Source: a candidate division Hyd24-12 bacterium UBA5074
GTDB lineage: Bacteria > Fermentibacterota > Fermentibacteria > Fermentibacterales > Fermentibacteraceae
Direction of reading: 5' to 3'
Assembly (NCBI GenBank): GCA_002414865.1
Contig: DIAQ01000033.1
Coordinates: 26,851 to 90,850 of the forward strand
DNA: 64,000 nt
In this document: positions 1-9,091 of the stretch, piece after piece
Layout of the letters: each line of letters begins with the position of its first letter
Numbering within the stretch: the stretch's first letter is position 1
Made by a program: the position numbers and the translations under genes
The notes under the pieces: model-generated
The model's database searches: none
Seen by the model: only the letters and a program-made list of their open reading frames with translations
Told to the model about the DNA's origin: nothing

Positions 1-1716
1 TACTACGACTACTACCAGCCGGAGGCCTACCTCCCGGCCAGCGACCTTTACATCGAGAAGGATGCAGATCTCAACGACGAGCTGGACAGGCTTAGGCTCC
101 GGGCGACCACGGCGCTCCTGGGCAGGCGCGACGTGATCGTGGTGGCCTCGGTGAGCTGCATCTACGGCCTGGGCAATCCCTCCTCCTTCAGGACCACGTG
201 CGTGGAGGTGTCGAAGGGAGGCGGGCGGGGCCTGGAGGAGCTGCTCGGGGAGCTGGTGGCCGTCCAGTACGAGAGGAACGACATCGCGCTCGTCCGCGGG
301 CGGTTCCGCGTGCGGGGCGACGTCGTCGACATCGTGCCGTCGTACATGGACACCGGGTACCGGATCGAGTTCTTCGGGAACGAGGTCGAGTCCATCAGGG
401 CCATCGACCATCTCACGGGCCATGTCCAGGCCGATCTCGAATCGGTGCTGATCTATCCGGCGAAGCACTTCGTCATCACCGAGGCCGATCTCGCACTCGG
501 GATGGGCAGGATCGAGGAGGAGCTGGAGGCCAGGCTGCGCACTCTCAAGGTCAACGGCCGCATACTCGAGGCCCAGAGGCTCGAGTCCAGGACCAGGTAC
601 GACCTCGAGCTGCTCGGGCAGACCGGCTACTGCCCGGGCATCGAGAACTACAGCAGGCACCTCTCGGGAAGGGGTGAGGGCGAGAGGCCTGCATGCCTGC
701 TCGACTATTTCCCCTCCGACATGCTCGTGGTAATCGACGAGTCGCACCGGACCATCCCGCAGATCAGGGGCATGTACTCCGGGGACAGGGCGAGGAAGGA
801 GACGCTGGTCGAGCACGGCTTCAGGCTGCCGTCCGCGCTGGACAACAGGCCGCTCTTCCTCGACGAGTTCATCGGCATGGCCGGGCAGAAGATCTGCCTG
901 TCCGCCACTCCGGCCGAGTACGAGCTCTCGAGATCCTCGGCCATCATCCCCCTCATCGTGAGACCCACCGGCCTGGTAGACCCGGAGCTGATCGTGAGAC
1001 CCGCGCAGGGCCAGATAGACGATCTCGTGCGCGACATCAGGGAGACCACCTCGGTCGGCGGGAGAGTCCTCGTCACCACGCTCACGAAGAAGATGGCCGA
1101 GCAGGTCTCCTCGTATCTCGAGGACCTGGGGATAAAGGCCAGATATGTCCACAGCGAGATCGACGCCCTCGAGAGGGTCTCGATCCTGCGGGATCTCAGG
1201 CTGGCCTCCTACGACGTCCTGGTGGGCGTGAACCTGCTGAGGGAGGGGCTCGATCTCCCCGAGGTCTCCCTGGTCGCGATACTCGACGCAGACAAGGAGG
1301 GCTTCCTCCGCTCACGCACCAGCCTGATCCAGACGGCCGGGCGGGCGGCGAGGAACATGGCGGGCCGGGTGGTGCTATATGCCGACACGGTCACCGACTC
1401 CATGAGGGACGCCATGGAGGAAACCGCGAGGAGACGGGATATCCAGCTCCGGTACAACGAGGAGCACGGGATCATCCCCCGCGGCATCACGAAGACCCGG
1501 GAGGAGATACTACGGGCCACCAGCATAGCCGACTCGTTCGCGCCGAAGGAGCTGAAGTCGCAGCAACGGGAGAGTCTCCCGGACGATCCCGCGGCAGCCG
1601 CGGCGCTGCTGGAGAAGCGCATGATGGAAGCCGCCTCCAGGCTCGAGTTCGAAGAGGCGGCAAGGCTCCGGGACGCCTTGCGGAAGCTTATCGAGCCGCG
1701 GAGGAACGGGGGTTGA
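1..1716 (+). CDS. uvrB: UvrABC system protein B, 5'-truncated by window edge
   Basis: UvrB is the helicase-like damage-verification subunit of nucleotide excision repair, loaded by UvrA and then recruiting UvrC. The reading frame is open from base 1. It begins in the conserved beta-hairpin (YYDYYQPEAYLP), so about 90 N-terminal residues with the Walker A motif lie outside the window. Visible motifs are SCIYGLG, the motif II-like IDESH, the late helicase motifs around GVNLLREGLDLPEV and QTAGRAARN, and a C-terminal UVR domain (EKRMMEAASRLEFEEAARLRD) that contacts UvrC. The stop is TGA at 1714-1716. Identification is secure; only the 5' end is missing. Confidence 0.97.
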   Translation, partial: YYDYYQPEAYLPASDLYIEKDADLNDELDRLRLRATTALLGRRDVIVVASVSCIYGLGNPSSFRTTCVEVSKGGGRGLEELLGELVAVQYERNDIALVRGRFRVRGDVVDIVPSYMDTGYRIEFFGNEVESIRAIDHLTGHVQADLESVLIYPAKHFVITEADLALGMGRIEEELEARLRTLKVNGRILEAQRLESRTRYDLELLGQTGYCPGIENYSRHLSGRGEGERPACLLDYFPSDMLVVIDESHRTIPQIRGMYSGDRARKETLVEHGFRLPSALDNRPLFLDEFIGMAGQKICLSATPAEYELSRSSAIIPLIVRPTGLVDPELIVRPAQGQIDDLVRDIRETTSVGGRVLVTTLTKKMAEQVSSYLEDLGIKARYVHSEIDALERVSILRDLRLASYDVLVGVNLLREGLDLPEVSLVAILDADKEGFLRSRTSLIQTAGRAARNMAGRVVLYADTVTDSMRDAMEETARRRDIQLRYNEEHGIIPRGITKTREEILRATSIADSFAPKELKSQQRESLPDDPAAAAALLEKRMMEAASRLEFEEAARLRDALRKLIEPRRNGG

Positions 1717-1741
1717 CAGCCCTGATACCCTCGTCCATAGT
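1713..1741 (+). promoter_or_regulatory. Predicted sigma70-type promoter of the 1787 gene
   Basis: A perfect -35 TTGACA (1713-1718) is separated by 17 bp from CATAGT (1736-1741, 4 of 6 matches to TATAAT). It overlaps the uvrB stop codon and would start a transcript about 40 nt before the 1787 gene, which also has its own terminator. Sequence match only. Confidence 0.5.
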
Positions 1742-1786
1742 ACGGACGCGAAGGTGTAATTGTTAACCCGTGAAAGGGGGTTGTTC

Positions 1787-2410
1787 ATGAGAAGGGTGCT
1801 TTTCGTACTGGCCGCACTGTCGGCCATGGCGTTCGCGAGCGGCAGCAACTTCCTGCTTGACCGCCCGGTAGTCGCCGGTTCGACCGATGACCTTCTTCAG
1901 TACGACGACGGCAGCGCGTACTGGCTGACCTGGGGTGGTCTCTACAGGGGTACGTGGTTCAACCTCGACGACTTCCTCCCCGGTGGCATGGGCGCCGCCA
2001 ACAACCTGCAGTACTGGTTCTACCACCACGCCAGCTATCCCTGGGACACCGCTTCGTTCTACTCCGAGCTCTACAATGGCGATGCGGCCGCCCCTGTGAC
2101 CCAGCTGAACCAGACCTCCTGCCTCGCAACCCACTACACTCCGATCACCGCCACCTATGCGACCCCCATCGTCACCGAGTCCGACTTCTGGGGTCTCATC
2201 AACACCGAGATGTCCGCGGGCGGCTGGCCTTCGGTCCTCGGCGACAACAGTGCCGGCTCCGTGAGCCACAGCATGTTCAGCGATGACTTCATCGTCTGGG
2301 AGCCCTGGATCATCAGCGGCTCCTACTCGAACGACTACCTCATCCGCTGCACCTTCACGTTCGGGCTCGAGAGCACTACCTGGGGCGCCATCAAGGGTCT
2401 GTACAACTAG
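1787..2410 (+). CDS. Small secreted protein of unknown function
   Basis: This 207-residue protein has no function I recognise. It starts with a Sec signal peptide (Met-Arg-Arg, a hydrophobic core, then AFASGS), so the mature product should be periplasmic or extracellular. The mature chain is rich in Tyr, Trp, Ser and Asp with no charged domain (for example LLQYDDGSAYWLTWGG near the N-terminus), which suggests a compact beta-rich secreted protein. The ATG at 1787 was chosen over an upstream TTG because AAAGGGGG lies 6-7 nt before it and the signal peptide begins there. It has its own promoter and a perfect terminator, so it is probably a single-gene transcript that could be highly expressed. 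Confidence 0.8.
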   Translation: MRRVLFVLAALSAMAFASGSNFLLDRPVVAGSTDDLLQYDDGSAYWLTWGGLYRGTWFNLDDFLPGGMGAANNLQYWFYHHASYPWDTASFYSELYNGDAAAPVTQLNQTSCLATHYTPITATYATPIVTESDFWGLINTEMSAGGWPSVLGDNSAGSVSHSMFSDDFIVWEPWIISGSYSNDYLIRCTFTFGLESTTWGAIKGLYN

Positions 2411-2433
2411 ACAACCCTTGTTCCCGTTCCTTG

Positions 2434-2466
2434 GGGCGCCGGCTCTTCGGAGCCGGCGCCCTTCTT
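2434..2466 (+). terminator. Rho-independent terminator after the 1787 gene
   Basis: A perfect 12-bp stem (GGGCGCCGGCTC paired with GAGCCGGCGCCC) with a TTCG tetraloop is followed by TTCTT. The stem is at 2434-2445 and 2450-2461. It ends the secreted-protein transcript 23 bp after its stop codon. Confidence 0.85.
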
Positions 2467-2500
2467 ATGAGGGAGTCTGCCTGATGGAGGACCGGCGCCG

Positions 2501-4222
2501 ATGAGCGTCATGGTGGCAAGGACTGCAGGTTTCTGCTGGGGGGTCCGACGCGCGGTGGACCTCGTGCTCGCCGAGCTCAAGAGGGGAGGCGGGCCCTGCA
2601 GGGTGTCCGGTCCATTGGTCCACAATCCGCAGGTGCTGGACGCTCTCGCGGAGCGAGGCGTGGAATGCTGCAGGGATACCGGCGAGGTGCGGGGCGGGGT
2701 GCTCTTCCTCCCCACGCACGGCACGACCCTCGAAGAGCGAGGCAGACTCGATGCGCTCGATGTGCGGCTGAGGGATCTGACCTGTCCCAGGGTCGGCAGG
2801 GCGCTGGCCCTCGCCAGGAGGAAGTCGTCCGACGGCTGCAGCGTGATAATCCTGGGCGATCCCGACCATCGCGAGGTCCACGCCCTGAAGTCGTACGGGG
2901 GGGAATCCGCCGTCGTCGTGACGGGCCCGGGCGACGTGGAAGGGCTGCCCGATCTTCAGCGGCCGTTCCTGCTGTCCCAGACCACTCAGGACACCGAGGT
3001 CTTCAGGCGGACGGAGGAGGCTCTCCGGGCCAGGTTCCCCGGTCTCCAGTCCGAGAATACCATCTGCGATTCCACCGGCCTGCGCCAGGAGGAGCTCAGG
3101 AAACTGTGCCCGAAGGCCGACTGCGCGGTCGTGGTCGGCGGCAGGGACAGCGCCAACACCGCGAGGCTCGCGGATATCGCGAAGAGCTGCGGACTGCCGG
3201 TCTTCCTGATCGAGTCCGACGCCGGGCTCGACCCCCGTGCGCTGCAGGGCTACCGGCGGATCCTTGTGACCTCTGGCGCCTCGACCCCCGGCTGGGTGAT
3301 AAGGAGGGTGCGGGGCAGGCTGCTCGAGATGCAGGGCGCGACTGCCGGAAGGGCTCTCGAGCTTCTGTCGGACGCGTTCCACGGGAGCTTCCACGTGCTT
3401 CCCTCGGCGTTCCTTCTCGGCACCGCGGGAGCCCTGGCTCTCGGAGGCGCCGGCTGGATGCTGCCTGTGGTGGCCGCCTCCCTCGCCCTCTCGGCGCTCC
3501 ACATGCTCAACGCCTTGCTGGAATCGGGATTTTCGCATTCGGTCAGCGTGCAGAGGCATTCCTTCCTCCGCCGCAACAGGGGTCTCCTCACACTCGCGGC
3601 AGTTCTCTCGCTGTGCGGAGCGGCCGCGATCTCGCTCTTCCTCCCTCCGCTCTGGGGTCTCCCGCTGGCGGGAGGCGTGGTGCTCTTCTCGCTCTACTCG
3701 ATGCCGCTCATCAGGAATCCTGGAAAGCCCCCGCGCGGCGTGAGGGCGATCCCGGGCTCGCGCGACCTGATCTTCGCCGCCGCCTGGGCATTCCTGCTGT
3801 CCCTGCTCCCCTCGATCTCGCTCGGCATCCCCCGGTGCGGGCTCCCGGGCGTGGCCGCCTGGTCGGCCACCCTGTTCATGCTCCTGCTCGCGAGGTCCAT
3901 CCTCCTGGACCTCGTGGATCTCCAGAGCGACGCGATGATGGGCAGGGACACGATCCCGCTGGCACTCGGCTGGGTCTGGAGCCGCATCCTCTTCTGGGCC
4001 TGCGTCACACTGCCGGTTGTCATCGTCACTGCGTCCGTCGCCTTGGACCTGCTGGCCCTGCCGGCTCTCGGGATCCTGGCCGGATACGCATGGTTGACCG
4101 CTGGCTATATCGTATTGCGCCGAACACCCTTCCCGTCCGATCTCCTCGCGAGGACTGCCGCTGACGGCAGCCTGCTCGCGGCGGGTATATTACCGCTGCT
4201 GCTCGCACTGAACGTCCCCTGA
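2501..4222 (+). CDS. ispH: IspH (HMBPP reductase) fused to a UbiA-like prenyltransferase domain
   Basis: The N-terminal part (about residues 1-275) is 4-hydroxy-3-methylbut-2-enyl diphosphate reductase, the last enzyme of the MEP isoprenoid pathway, which makes IPP and DMAPP. The three Fe-S ligands are present at Cys12, Cys95 and Cys189, with substrate-site His41, His73, His123, Glu125 and Ser217/Asn219. From about residue 295 the protein continues into a polytopic membrane domain with 7-8 hydrophobic segments. It carries the second UbiA aspartate motif (Asp470, Asp473, Asp477, then GRDTIPLALG). The first UbiA motif is degenerate (Asn337, Glu341, no clear DxxxD). IspH alone is about 280-320 residues, so this is a true fusion with no internal stop. 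GGAGG lies 10 nt before the ATG. The membrane half may use prenyl diphosphates but its substrate is unknown. Confidence 0.88.
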   Translation: MSVMVARTAGFCWGVRRAVDLVLAELKRGGGPCRVSGPLVHNPQVLDALAERGVECCRDTGEVRGGVLFLPTHGTTLEERGRLDALDVRLRDLTCPRVGRALALARRKSSDGCSVIILGDPDHREVHALKSYGGESAVVVTGPGDVEGLPDLQRPFLLSQTTQDTEVFRRTEEALRARFPGLQSENTICDSTGLRQEELRKLCPKADCAVVVGGRDSANTARLADIAKSCGLPVFLIESDAGLDPRALQGYRRILVTSGASTPGWVIRRVRGRLLEMQGATAGRALELLSDAFHGSFHVLPSAFLLGTAGALALGGAGWMLPVVAASLALSALHMLNALLESGFSHSVSVQRHSFLRRNRGLLTLAAVLSLCGAAAISLFLPPLWGLPLAGGVVLFSLYSMPLIRNPGKPPRGVRAIPGSRDLIFAAAWAFLLSLLPSISLGIPRCGLPGVAAWSATLFMLLLARSILLDLVDLQSDAMMGRDTIPLALGWVWSRILFWACVTLPVVIVTASVALDLLALPALGILAGYAWLTAGYIVLRRTPFPSDLLARTAADGSLLAAGILPLLLALNVP

Positions 4223-4262
4223 ACACCCGCGCCGCCGCGGTGCCGGCATTTGGAGGCCTCAC

Positions 4263-5558
4263 TTGATAGAGCGCTACAGCATCCCCGAGATGGAGGCGAT
4301 CTGGTCGGACGAGAACCGCTTCTCGCGCTGGCTGGAGATCGAGCTGCTGGCCGTCGAAGCCCGCTGCGGGCTCGGTGCCGTTCCGAGAGCCGACCTGGAT
4401 CTGCTGAGGAGCAAGGCCCGCTTCGACCCGGCCAGGATAGCCGTGATCGAGAACACAGTGAAGCACGATGTGATCGCATTCCTCATGTCGGTTTCGGAGA
4501 GCCTGGGACCGGAGTCGAGGCATATTCACTATGGGATGACCTCCAGCGACATCCTCGATACCGCACTCGCCACGCAGCTCAGGGATGCGGGAGCGCTGCT
4601 GACCGGGGCGCTCGACGCCTGGGGCGGGTCGCTCGCGGGGCTCGTGAGGAGGACCAGGGGCATCCCCTGCATGGGGCGGACTCATGGAATGCACGCCGAG
4701 CCTACCACCTTCGCCCTCAAGTTCGCAGGGCACCATGCCGAGTACCGGAGGTGCAGGGAGAGGCTGGAATCGGCGCTCGCAGACGTATGCACGGGCAAGC
4801 TCAGCGGAGCGGTGGGCACCTATGCCCATCTGGATCCCTCGGTGGAGGAGTTCGTCTGCGCGAGGCTGGGCCTCCGGCCTGAAACCGTGGCCACCCAGGT
4901 GGTCCCGCGAGACCGCCACGCGGCGTTCCTTTGGGCCCTGGCCAGCATCGGGGGAGCCCTGGAGCGCTTCGCCACGGAGATCAGGCACCTCCAGAGGACC
5001 GAGGTCTCGGAGGCGGAGGAGCCCTTCGGCAAGGGCCAGAGGGGCTCGAGCGCCATGCCGCATAAGCGGAATCCCATCACCTGCGAGAGGCTCTGCGGGA
5101 TGGCCCGCCTCCTCCGGTCCTACCTGCTCGTGGGTCTAGAGGACACCTGCCTCTGGCACGAGCGCGACATCAGCCACTCGTCCGCGGAGAGGTTCGTCCT
5201 CCCGGATGCCTGCGGCGTGGCCCTCTACTCGCTCAGGAAAGCCTGCGAGGTGGCCGACGGGCTTTGCATCTGCGAACAGGGCGCGATGGGGCACCTGGCC
5301 TCGGCGGGCGACGGCTTCTACTCCCAGACGGTCCTGCTCGCGATGGTCGACTCGGGAGCCGACAGGAACGCTGCATACGCCTCTGTCCAGGCAGCTGCCG
5401 CGCGGGCATCGGAAGCCGGGAGGAGCTTCGTCGAGGAGGTCTGCGGAGATCCTTCGATAACCGCCGTCCTGCCATCCGGAAGCATCCGCGCCATGTGCAG
5501 CCTCGAGCGGCACCTCAGGCACGAAGGGGATATCCTGAAGCGGGCAGGCCTGGAGTAG
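4263..5558 (+). CDS. purB: Adenylosuccinate lyase
   Basis: PurB catalyses two fumarate-releasing steps of purine synthesis (SAICAR to AICAR, and adenylosuccinate to AMP). The 431-residue length and the fumarase/aspartase-superfamily signature GSSAMPHKRNP (residues 261-271, holding the flexible-loop catalytic serine) identify it. TSSDILDT and the GRTHGMHAEPTTF segment supply further active-site residues. The start is TTG at 4263, with GGAGG 6 nt upstream. It heads the purine block but is followed by a likely terminator, so purL-purQ may be transcribed separately. Confidence 0.96.
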   Translation: MIERYSIPEMEAIWSDENRFSRWLEIELLAVEARCGLGAVPRADLDLLRSKARFDPARIAVIENTVKHDVIAFLMSVSESLGPESRHIHYGMTSSDILDTALATQLRDAGALLTGALDAWGGSLAGLVRRTRGIPCMGRTHGMHAEPTTFALKFAGHHAEYRRCRERLESALADVCTGKLSGAVGTYAHLDPSVEEFVCARLGLRPETVATQVVPRDRHAAFLWALASIGGALERFATEIRHLQRTEVSEAEEPFGKGQRGSSAMPHKRNPITCERLCGMARLLRSYLLVGLEDTCLWHERDISHSSAERFVLPDACGVALYSLRKACEVADGLCICEQGAMGHLASAGDGFYSQTVLLAMVDSGADRNAAYASVQAAAARASEAGRSFVEEVCGDPSITAVLPSGSIRAMCSLERHLRHEGDILKRAGLE

Positions 5559-5605
5559 CGCCGGTGGCCCCCGGGCGCACCTTGGCCCATATTCGCTTCG
5601 GAGCA

Positions 5606-5629
5606 GGCCGGCATCTGCCGGTCCTTTCT
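5606..5629 (+). terminator. Probable terminator after purB
   Basis: A 7-bp GC-rich stem (GGCCGGC with GCCGGTC, one G-U pair) closes an ATCT loop and is followed by CCTTTCT. It sits in the 90-bp gap between purB and the GAF-domain gene. Confidence 0.5.
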
Positions 5630-5648
5630 CCGTGAAGGGTGGTCGGGA

Positions 5649-6803
5649 GTGGAAATTCTCATGCTCTTCCTTGGCCTGATCGTCGGCGCGACGGTGGCCT
5701 GGCTCTGGGTCTCGGCCGCGATGAAGCGCAGGCTGCAGGTCGAGGAGGATCGGGCGGCCGGCCTGAACCGCGAGCTGACCACGATCAAGCACGAGAACCG
5801 CGAGGTCTGCTCCAACGTCACCCAGCAGGCGCGGGAGATCCAGAATCATCGCGACCTCGCCGTCCTGCTGCCCGAGCTGGTCAAGCAGATCTTCTCGGCG
5901 CGCTCCGTCAACGAGCTGGCCGACTTCGTGGCCAGGGCAGTCAGCATGATGACGAACACGGAGAAGGTTGCCGTCTTCCTATCCGACAGGACCGGCAGGC
6001 GTCTGGGCCTCGTCGAGGCCAGGGGGCTCTCCGACGTTCTCCAGATGCCGCTCGCATTGAATGTGGGCGAAGGTCATGTCGGCTTCTCCGCCGAGACCGG
6101 GAGGGTGTTCTCCATCGAGGACCTGGAGAAGGAGAGCACTCTCGTCAGGAAGCATATCGAGGACTCGGCCATCCCGGGCTACGCCCCCGAGCTCGCCGCC
6201 CCCATGACCAGCCAGGGAGTGCTCTACGGAGTGCTCTGCCTCAACGGCATACCCAAGGGGTCCAACCTGGTGAGGGAAAGGGTCCGGGCCATCGCCGCCA
6301 TCGGGGCGGCGGCCAGCGAAAACATCAGGCTCCTCGAGAGATTCGAGACCGCTGCGGATCTCGACCCCGACACCGCACTCCCTGGGAAGAGCCAGATGCG
6401 CCACCGCATGGATTCCGAGCTCGAGAGGGTCAGGCGCTTCAACAGCCCGCTCTCCATCATCGAGCTCCAGCTCCCTCAGGGAGCCTCCACCGACAGGCTC
6501 CTCGCCAAGGAGGTGATGCGCATGTGCGCCAACCAGCTCAAGGCCACCATGCGCAACATCGATACAGGCGTGCGCGTCGCGAGGGACCGGGTGATGCTCC
6601 TCCTCCCGGGCACGAATGCGGAAGGCCTGGTCAGCGTGGTCGCCCGCCTCGGAGTCGACCTCCCGGGCATGACCAACGAGGAGGGCGACAGGATCGCGTC
6701 CGTCAGGATGCGCTTCCTCACCTGCGAACCCGGTGAGGACCTCTCGGTGGACCCTGTTCTCCAGAGGCTGGATCTGATGGAGTTCAGGGAGTTCTCATCC
6801 TGA
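5649..6803 (+). CDS. Membrane-anchored GAF domain protein with degenerate GGDEF domain
   Basis: One N-terminal membrane helix (residues 1-22) is followed by a short coiled coil. A GAF-type sensor domain comes next (about 70-225; e.g. GEGHVGFSAETGRVFSIED). The C-terminal region, about 235-375, has the GGDEF fold pattern (LERVRRFNSPLSIIELQLP and VMLLLPGTNAEGL). The GG[DE]EF signature is replaced by VARDR, so diguanylate cyclase activity is unlikely and the domain is probably regulatory or structural. The GTG at 5649 follows AGGGTGG; a Met four codons later is an alternative. It sits between purB and purL, which could be coincidental. The signal it senses cannot be told from sequence. Confidence 0.75.
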   Translation: MEILMLFLGLIVGATVAWLWVSAAMKRRLQVEEDRAAGLNRELTTIKHENREVCSNVTQQAREIQNHRDLAVLLPELVKQIFSARSVNELADFVARAVSMMTNTEKVAVFLSDRTGRRLGLVEARGLSDVLQMPLALNVGEGHVGFSAETGRVFSIEDLEKESTLVRKHIEDSAIPGYAPELAAPMTSQGVLYGVLCLNGIPKGSNLVRERVRAIAAIGAAASENIRLLERFETAADLDPDTALPGKSQMRHRMDSELERVRRFNSPLSIIELQLPQGASTDRLLAKEVMRMCANQLKATMRNIDTGVRVARDRVMLLLPGTNAEGLVSVVARLGVDLPGMTNEEGDRIASVRMRFLTCEPGEDLSVDPVLQRLDLMEFREFSS

Positions 6804-6826
6804 CGCCCGACACGCCGGAGGCAGGC

Positions 6827-9091
6827 ATGGAAGGGCTCAGGGCGGCCCTGGAGAAGTCGATCGCCTCCCGCGGGCTCTCGCTCACTCCGGACGAAGCGCT
6901 GAAAGTGGCCTCCTGGGTGGGACGGATGCCCACTCCGGTCGAGCTCCACCTGTTCGACACGATGTGGAGCGAGCACTGCTCGTACAAGAGTTCCCGCAGG
7001 CTCCTTTCGGTTCTGCCCACGAACTCGCCCGACGTGACCCTCGGACCCGGCGAGGATGCCGGGGCTTTCCGGTTCGCGGAGCACGCGGGGAAGTGCTGGG
7101 ATGTGGTGGTCGCCCACGAGAGCCACAACCATCCCTCCCAGGTCCTCCCGGTCGAGGGAGCCGCAACGGGAGTCGGCGGCATCGTCCGCGATGTCTACTG
7201 CATGGGTGCCACGGTCACCGGCGTGATGGACATGCTCCGATTCGGCGATCCCCTGGGTCCTGCGGGCAGCAGGGTCCGCTCCATCGCCAGGGGTGTCGTG
7301 AACGGGATATGGCAGTACGGTAACGCTCTCGGCGTGCCCAATCAGGGCGGAGATACCTGCTTCCATCCCGGCTACGACGACAACTGCCTCGTGAACGTGG
7401 TGGCCATGGGCGTCGTCGAGTCCTCCCGCCTCGTGCACAGCCGGGTGCCGGAAGCCGCCCACGGCGAGCCCTACGTGCTCGTCCTCGTGGGGAAACCCAC
7501 CGATTCCACCGGGTTCGGCGGCGCCACCTTCGCCTCGGCCGATCTCGACGAAGGCGGCCTGAGGGCGGTGCAGGTGGCCGATCCATTCCTGAAGAGGGTG
7601 GTTTCGATCGCGAATGCCGCGGCGCTCGATTTCCTGTTCGAGAGCGGCGCCAGCTTCGGGTTCAAGGATCTGGGCGCCGGCGGCATCGCCTGCGTCAGCA
7701 GCGAGATGGCCGCAGCGGGCGGGATGGGGGTCGAGCTCTTCCTGGATGAAGTCCCCACAGCCGTCGAAGGGCTGCCGCCCGAGGTCATCGCCTGCTCCGA
7801 GACGCAGGAGAGATACGGCCTCGCCGTCCCCGAGCGCCTGGCCGCCAGGATCCTGGCCATATACAACGAGGACTACGAGATGCCGAAGCTGCACCCCGGG
7901 GCGGGCGCGGCGCTCATAGGGCGCTTCGTGGACGATCCCGTGTACAGGGTCTGGTGCAGGGGCACGGAGGCCGCCTGCGCTCCTGTCGAGGCCATCACCA
8001 GAGGCATCCACCACGAGCGCCCCTGGAGGGAGGCCCCGATCACCGCGCCAGGGATGCCGTCGCGGGAGTTCTCCCCGGCACAGGACATCTCGAGGATGGC
8101 CCTGTCGCTCTCCGGATGCTCGAGGAAGCCGCTGTTCTCGTACTACGACTGTGAAGTGCAGGGCATCGCCCTGTTCAGGCCGGGCGAAGCCGACGCTTCC
8201 GTAAGCCTGCCGGTGCCGGGCTGCATGGCCGGGCTGGCCGTGTCAGGAGCCGGGAACCCGTGGATAGGGGAGCTCGATCCGTTCCTCGGAGGAGCATCAG
8301 CCGTCGCCGAGGCTGTCCGGAACGTCGTTGCCGTCGGGGCGACTCCGCTCGCGGCCACGGACTGTCTCAACTACGGCAGCCCCGAGGTGCCCGAGGTCAT
8401 GTGGCAGTTCCGCAGGGGGCTCGAGGGCATATCCGAGGCCTGCAAGGCTTTCGGTTTCACGGGCGGCCCGCTCCCCATAGTGTCCGGAAACGTGAGCTTC
8501 TACAATCAGACCCCTGCCGGCCGCGCGATACCTCCATCTCCCGTGGTGGCCGTGTTCGGCCGCATCTCCGACGCCTCCAAGGCGGTGGACATCTCCCTCA
8601 AGGAGCCCGGGAACCTGCTGGTCCTCTTCGGTCCGAGGCGCGGGGAGCTCGGCGGCAGCCTCTACGCGAGGGAGTTCTGCGGCGGCTCGGGAGGTCCTCC
8701 TCCCGGATTCCGCCCCGCGGAGGAGAGGGAGATGGCCGGGGAGATCCTCGAGTGGATCTCCGCGGGCAGGGCGCGGGCATGCCATGACATCTCGGAGGGC
8801 GGCATGGCCCTGGCCGCCCTGGAGATGATCCTCGCCGACTCGGATGCCGGAGGATGCGGAATCGAGCTGTCCTGCTCCTGCGATGCGATCGCCCTGTGCG
8901 CTGAGAATGCAGGCTACCTCGTCGAGGTGAGGCCGGGCGACCTCCCTCCGCAGATGCCCGGATTCGCCTCCGTCATCGGAACGGTGACGGGAGACGGCTC
9001 CCTCTCCGGTCCGGGATGGAGGCTCGAGGTCTCCTTGCTGCGACCGGCGTGGGCGGACAGGCTCGCATCGGTCGTCTGGAGGGAGGAATGA
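6827..9091 (+). CDS. purL: Phosphoribosylformylglycinamidine synthase II (large subunit)
   Basis: PurL converts FGAR, glutamine-derived ammonia and ATP to FGAM in de novo purine synthesis, working with PurQ and PurS. The 754-residue length is that of the small three-subunit type, not the 1300-residue fused form. Diagnostic segments are MWSEHCSYKSS near the N-terminus and ESHNHPSQVLPVEGAATG, plus a second AIR-synthase-like half (VRNVVAVGATPLAATDCLNYG). The ATG follows GGAGG closely. Its stop overlaps the purQ start (ATGA), so the two are translationally coupled. No anomalies are seen. Confidence 0.97.
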   Translation: MEGLRAALEKSIASRGLSLTPDEALKVASWVGRMPTPVELHLFDTMWSEHCSYKSSRRLLSVLPTNSPDVTLGPGEDAGAFRFAEHAGKCWDVVVAHESHNHPSQVLPVEGAATGVGGIVRDVYCMGATVTGVMDMLRFGDPLGPAGSRVRSIARGVVNGIWQYGNALGVPNQGGDTCFHPGYDDNCLVNVVAMGVVESSRLVHSRVPEAAHGEPYVLVLVGKPTDSTGFGGATFASADLDEGGLRAVQVADPFLKRVVSIANAAALDFLFESGASFGFKDLGAGGIACVSSEMAAAGGMGVELFLDEVPTAVEGLPPEVIACSETQERYGLAVPERLAARILAIYNEDYEMPKLHPGAGAALIGRFVDDPVYRVWCRGTEAACAPVEAITRGIHHERPWREAPITAPGMPSREFSPAQDISRMALSLSGCSRKPLFSYYDCEVQGIALFRPGEADASVSLPVPGCMAGLAVSGAGNPWIGELDPFLGGASAVAEAVRNVVAVGATPLAATDCLNYGSPEVPEVMWQFRRGLEGISEACKAFGFTGGPLPIVSGNVSFYNQTPAGRAIPPSPVVAVFGRISDASKAVDISLKEPGNLLVLFGPRRGELGGSLYAREFCGGSGGPPPGFRPAEEREMAGEILEWISAGRARACHDISEGGMALAALEMILADSDAGGCGIELSCSCDAIALCAENAGYLVEVRPGDLPPQMPGFASVIGTVTGDGSLSGPGWRLEVSLLRPAWADRLASVVWREE

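Noticed and set aside
2465..3559. Long minus-strand frame opposite ispH
   Set aside because: Antisense to the intact IspH active-site motifs and with no recognisable protein features.
6476..8014. Long minus-strand frame opposite purL
   Set aside because: Composition is low-complexity and it is antisense to well-conserved purL motifs; a GC-driven shadow.
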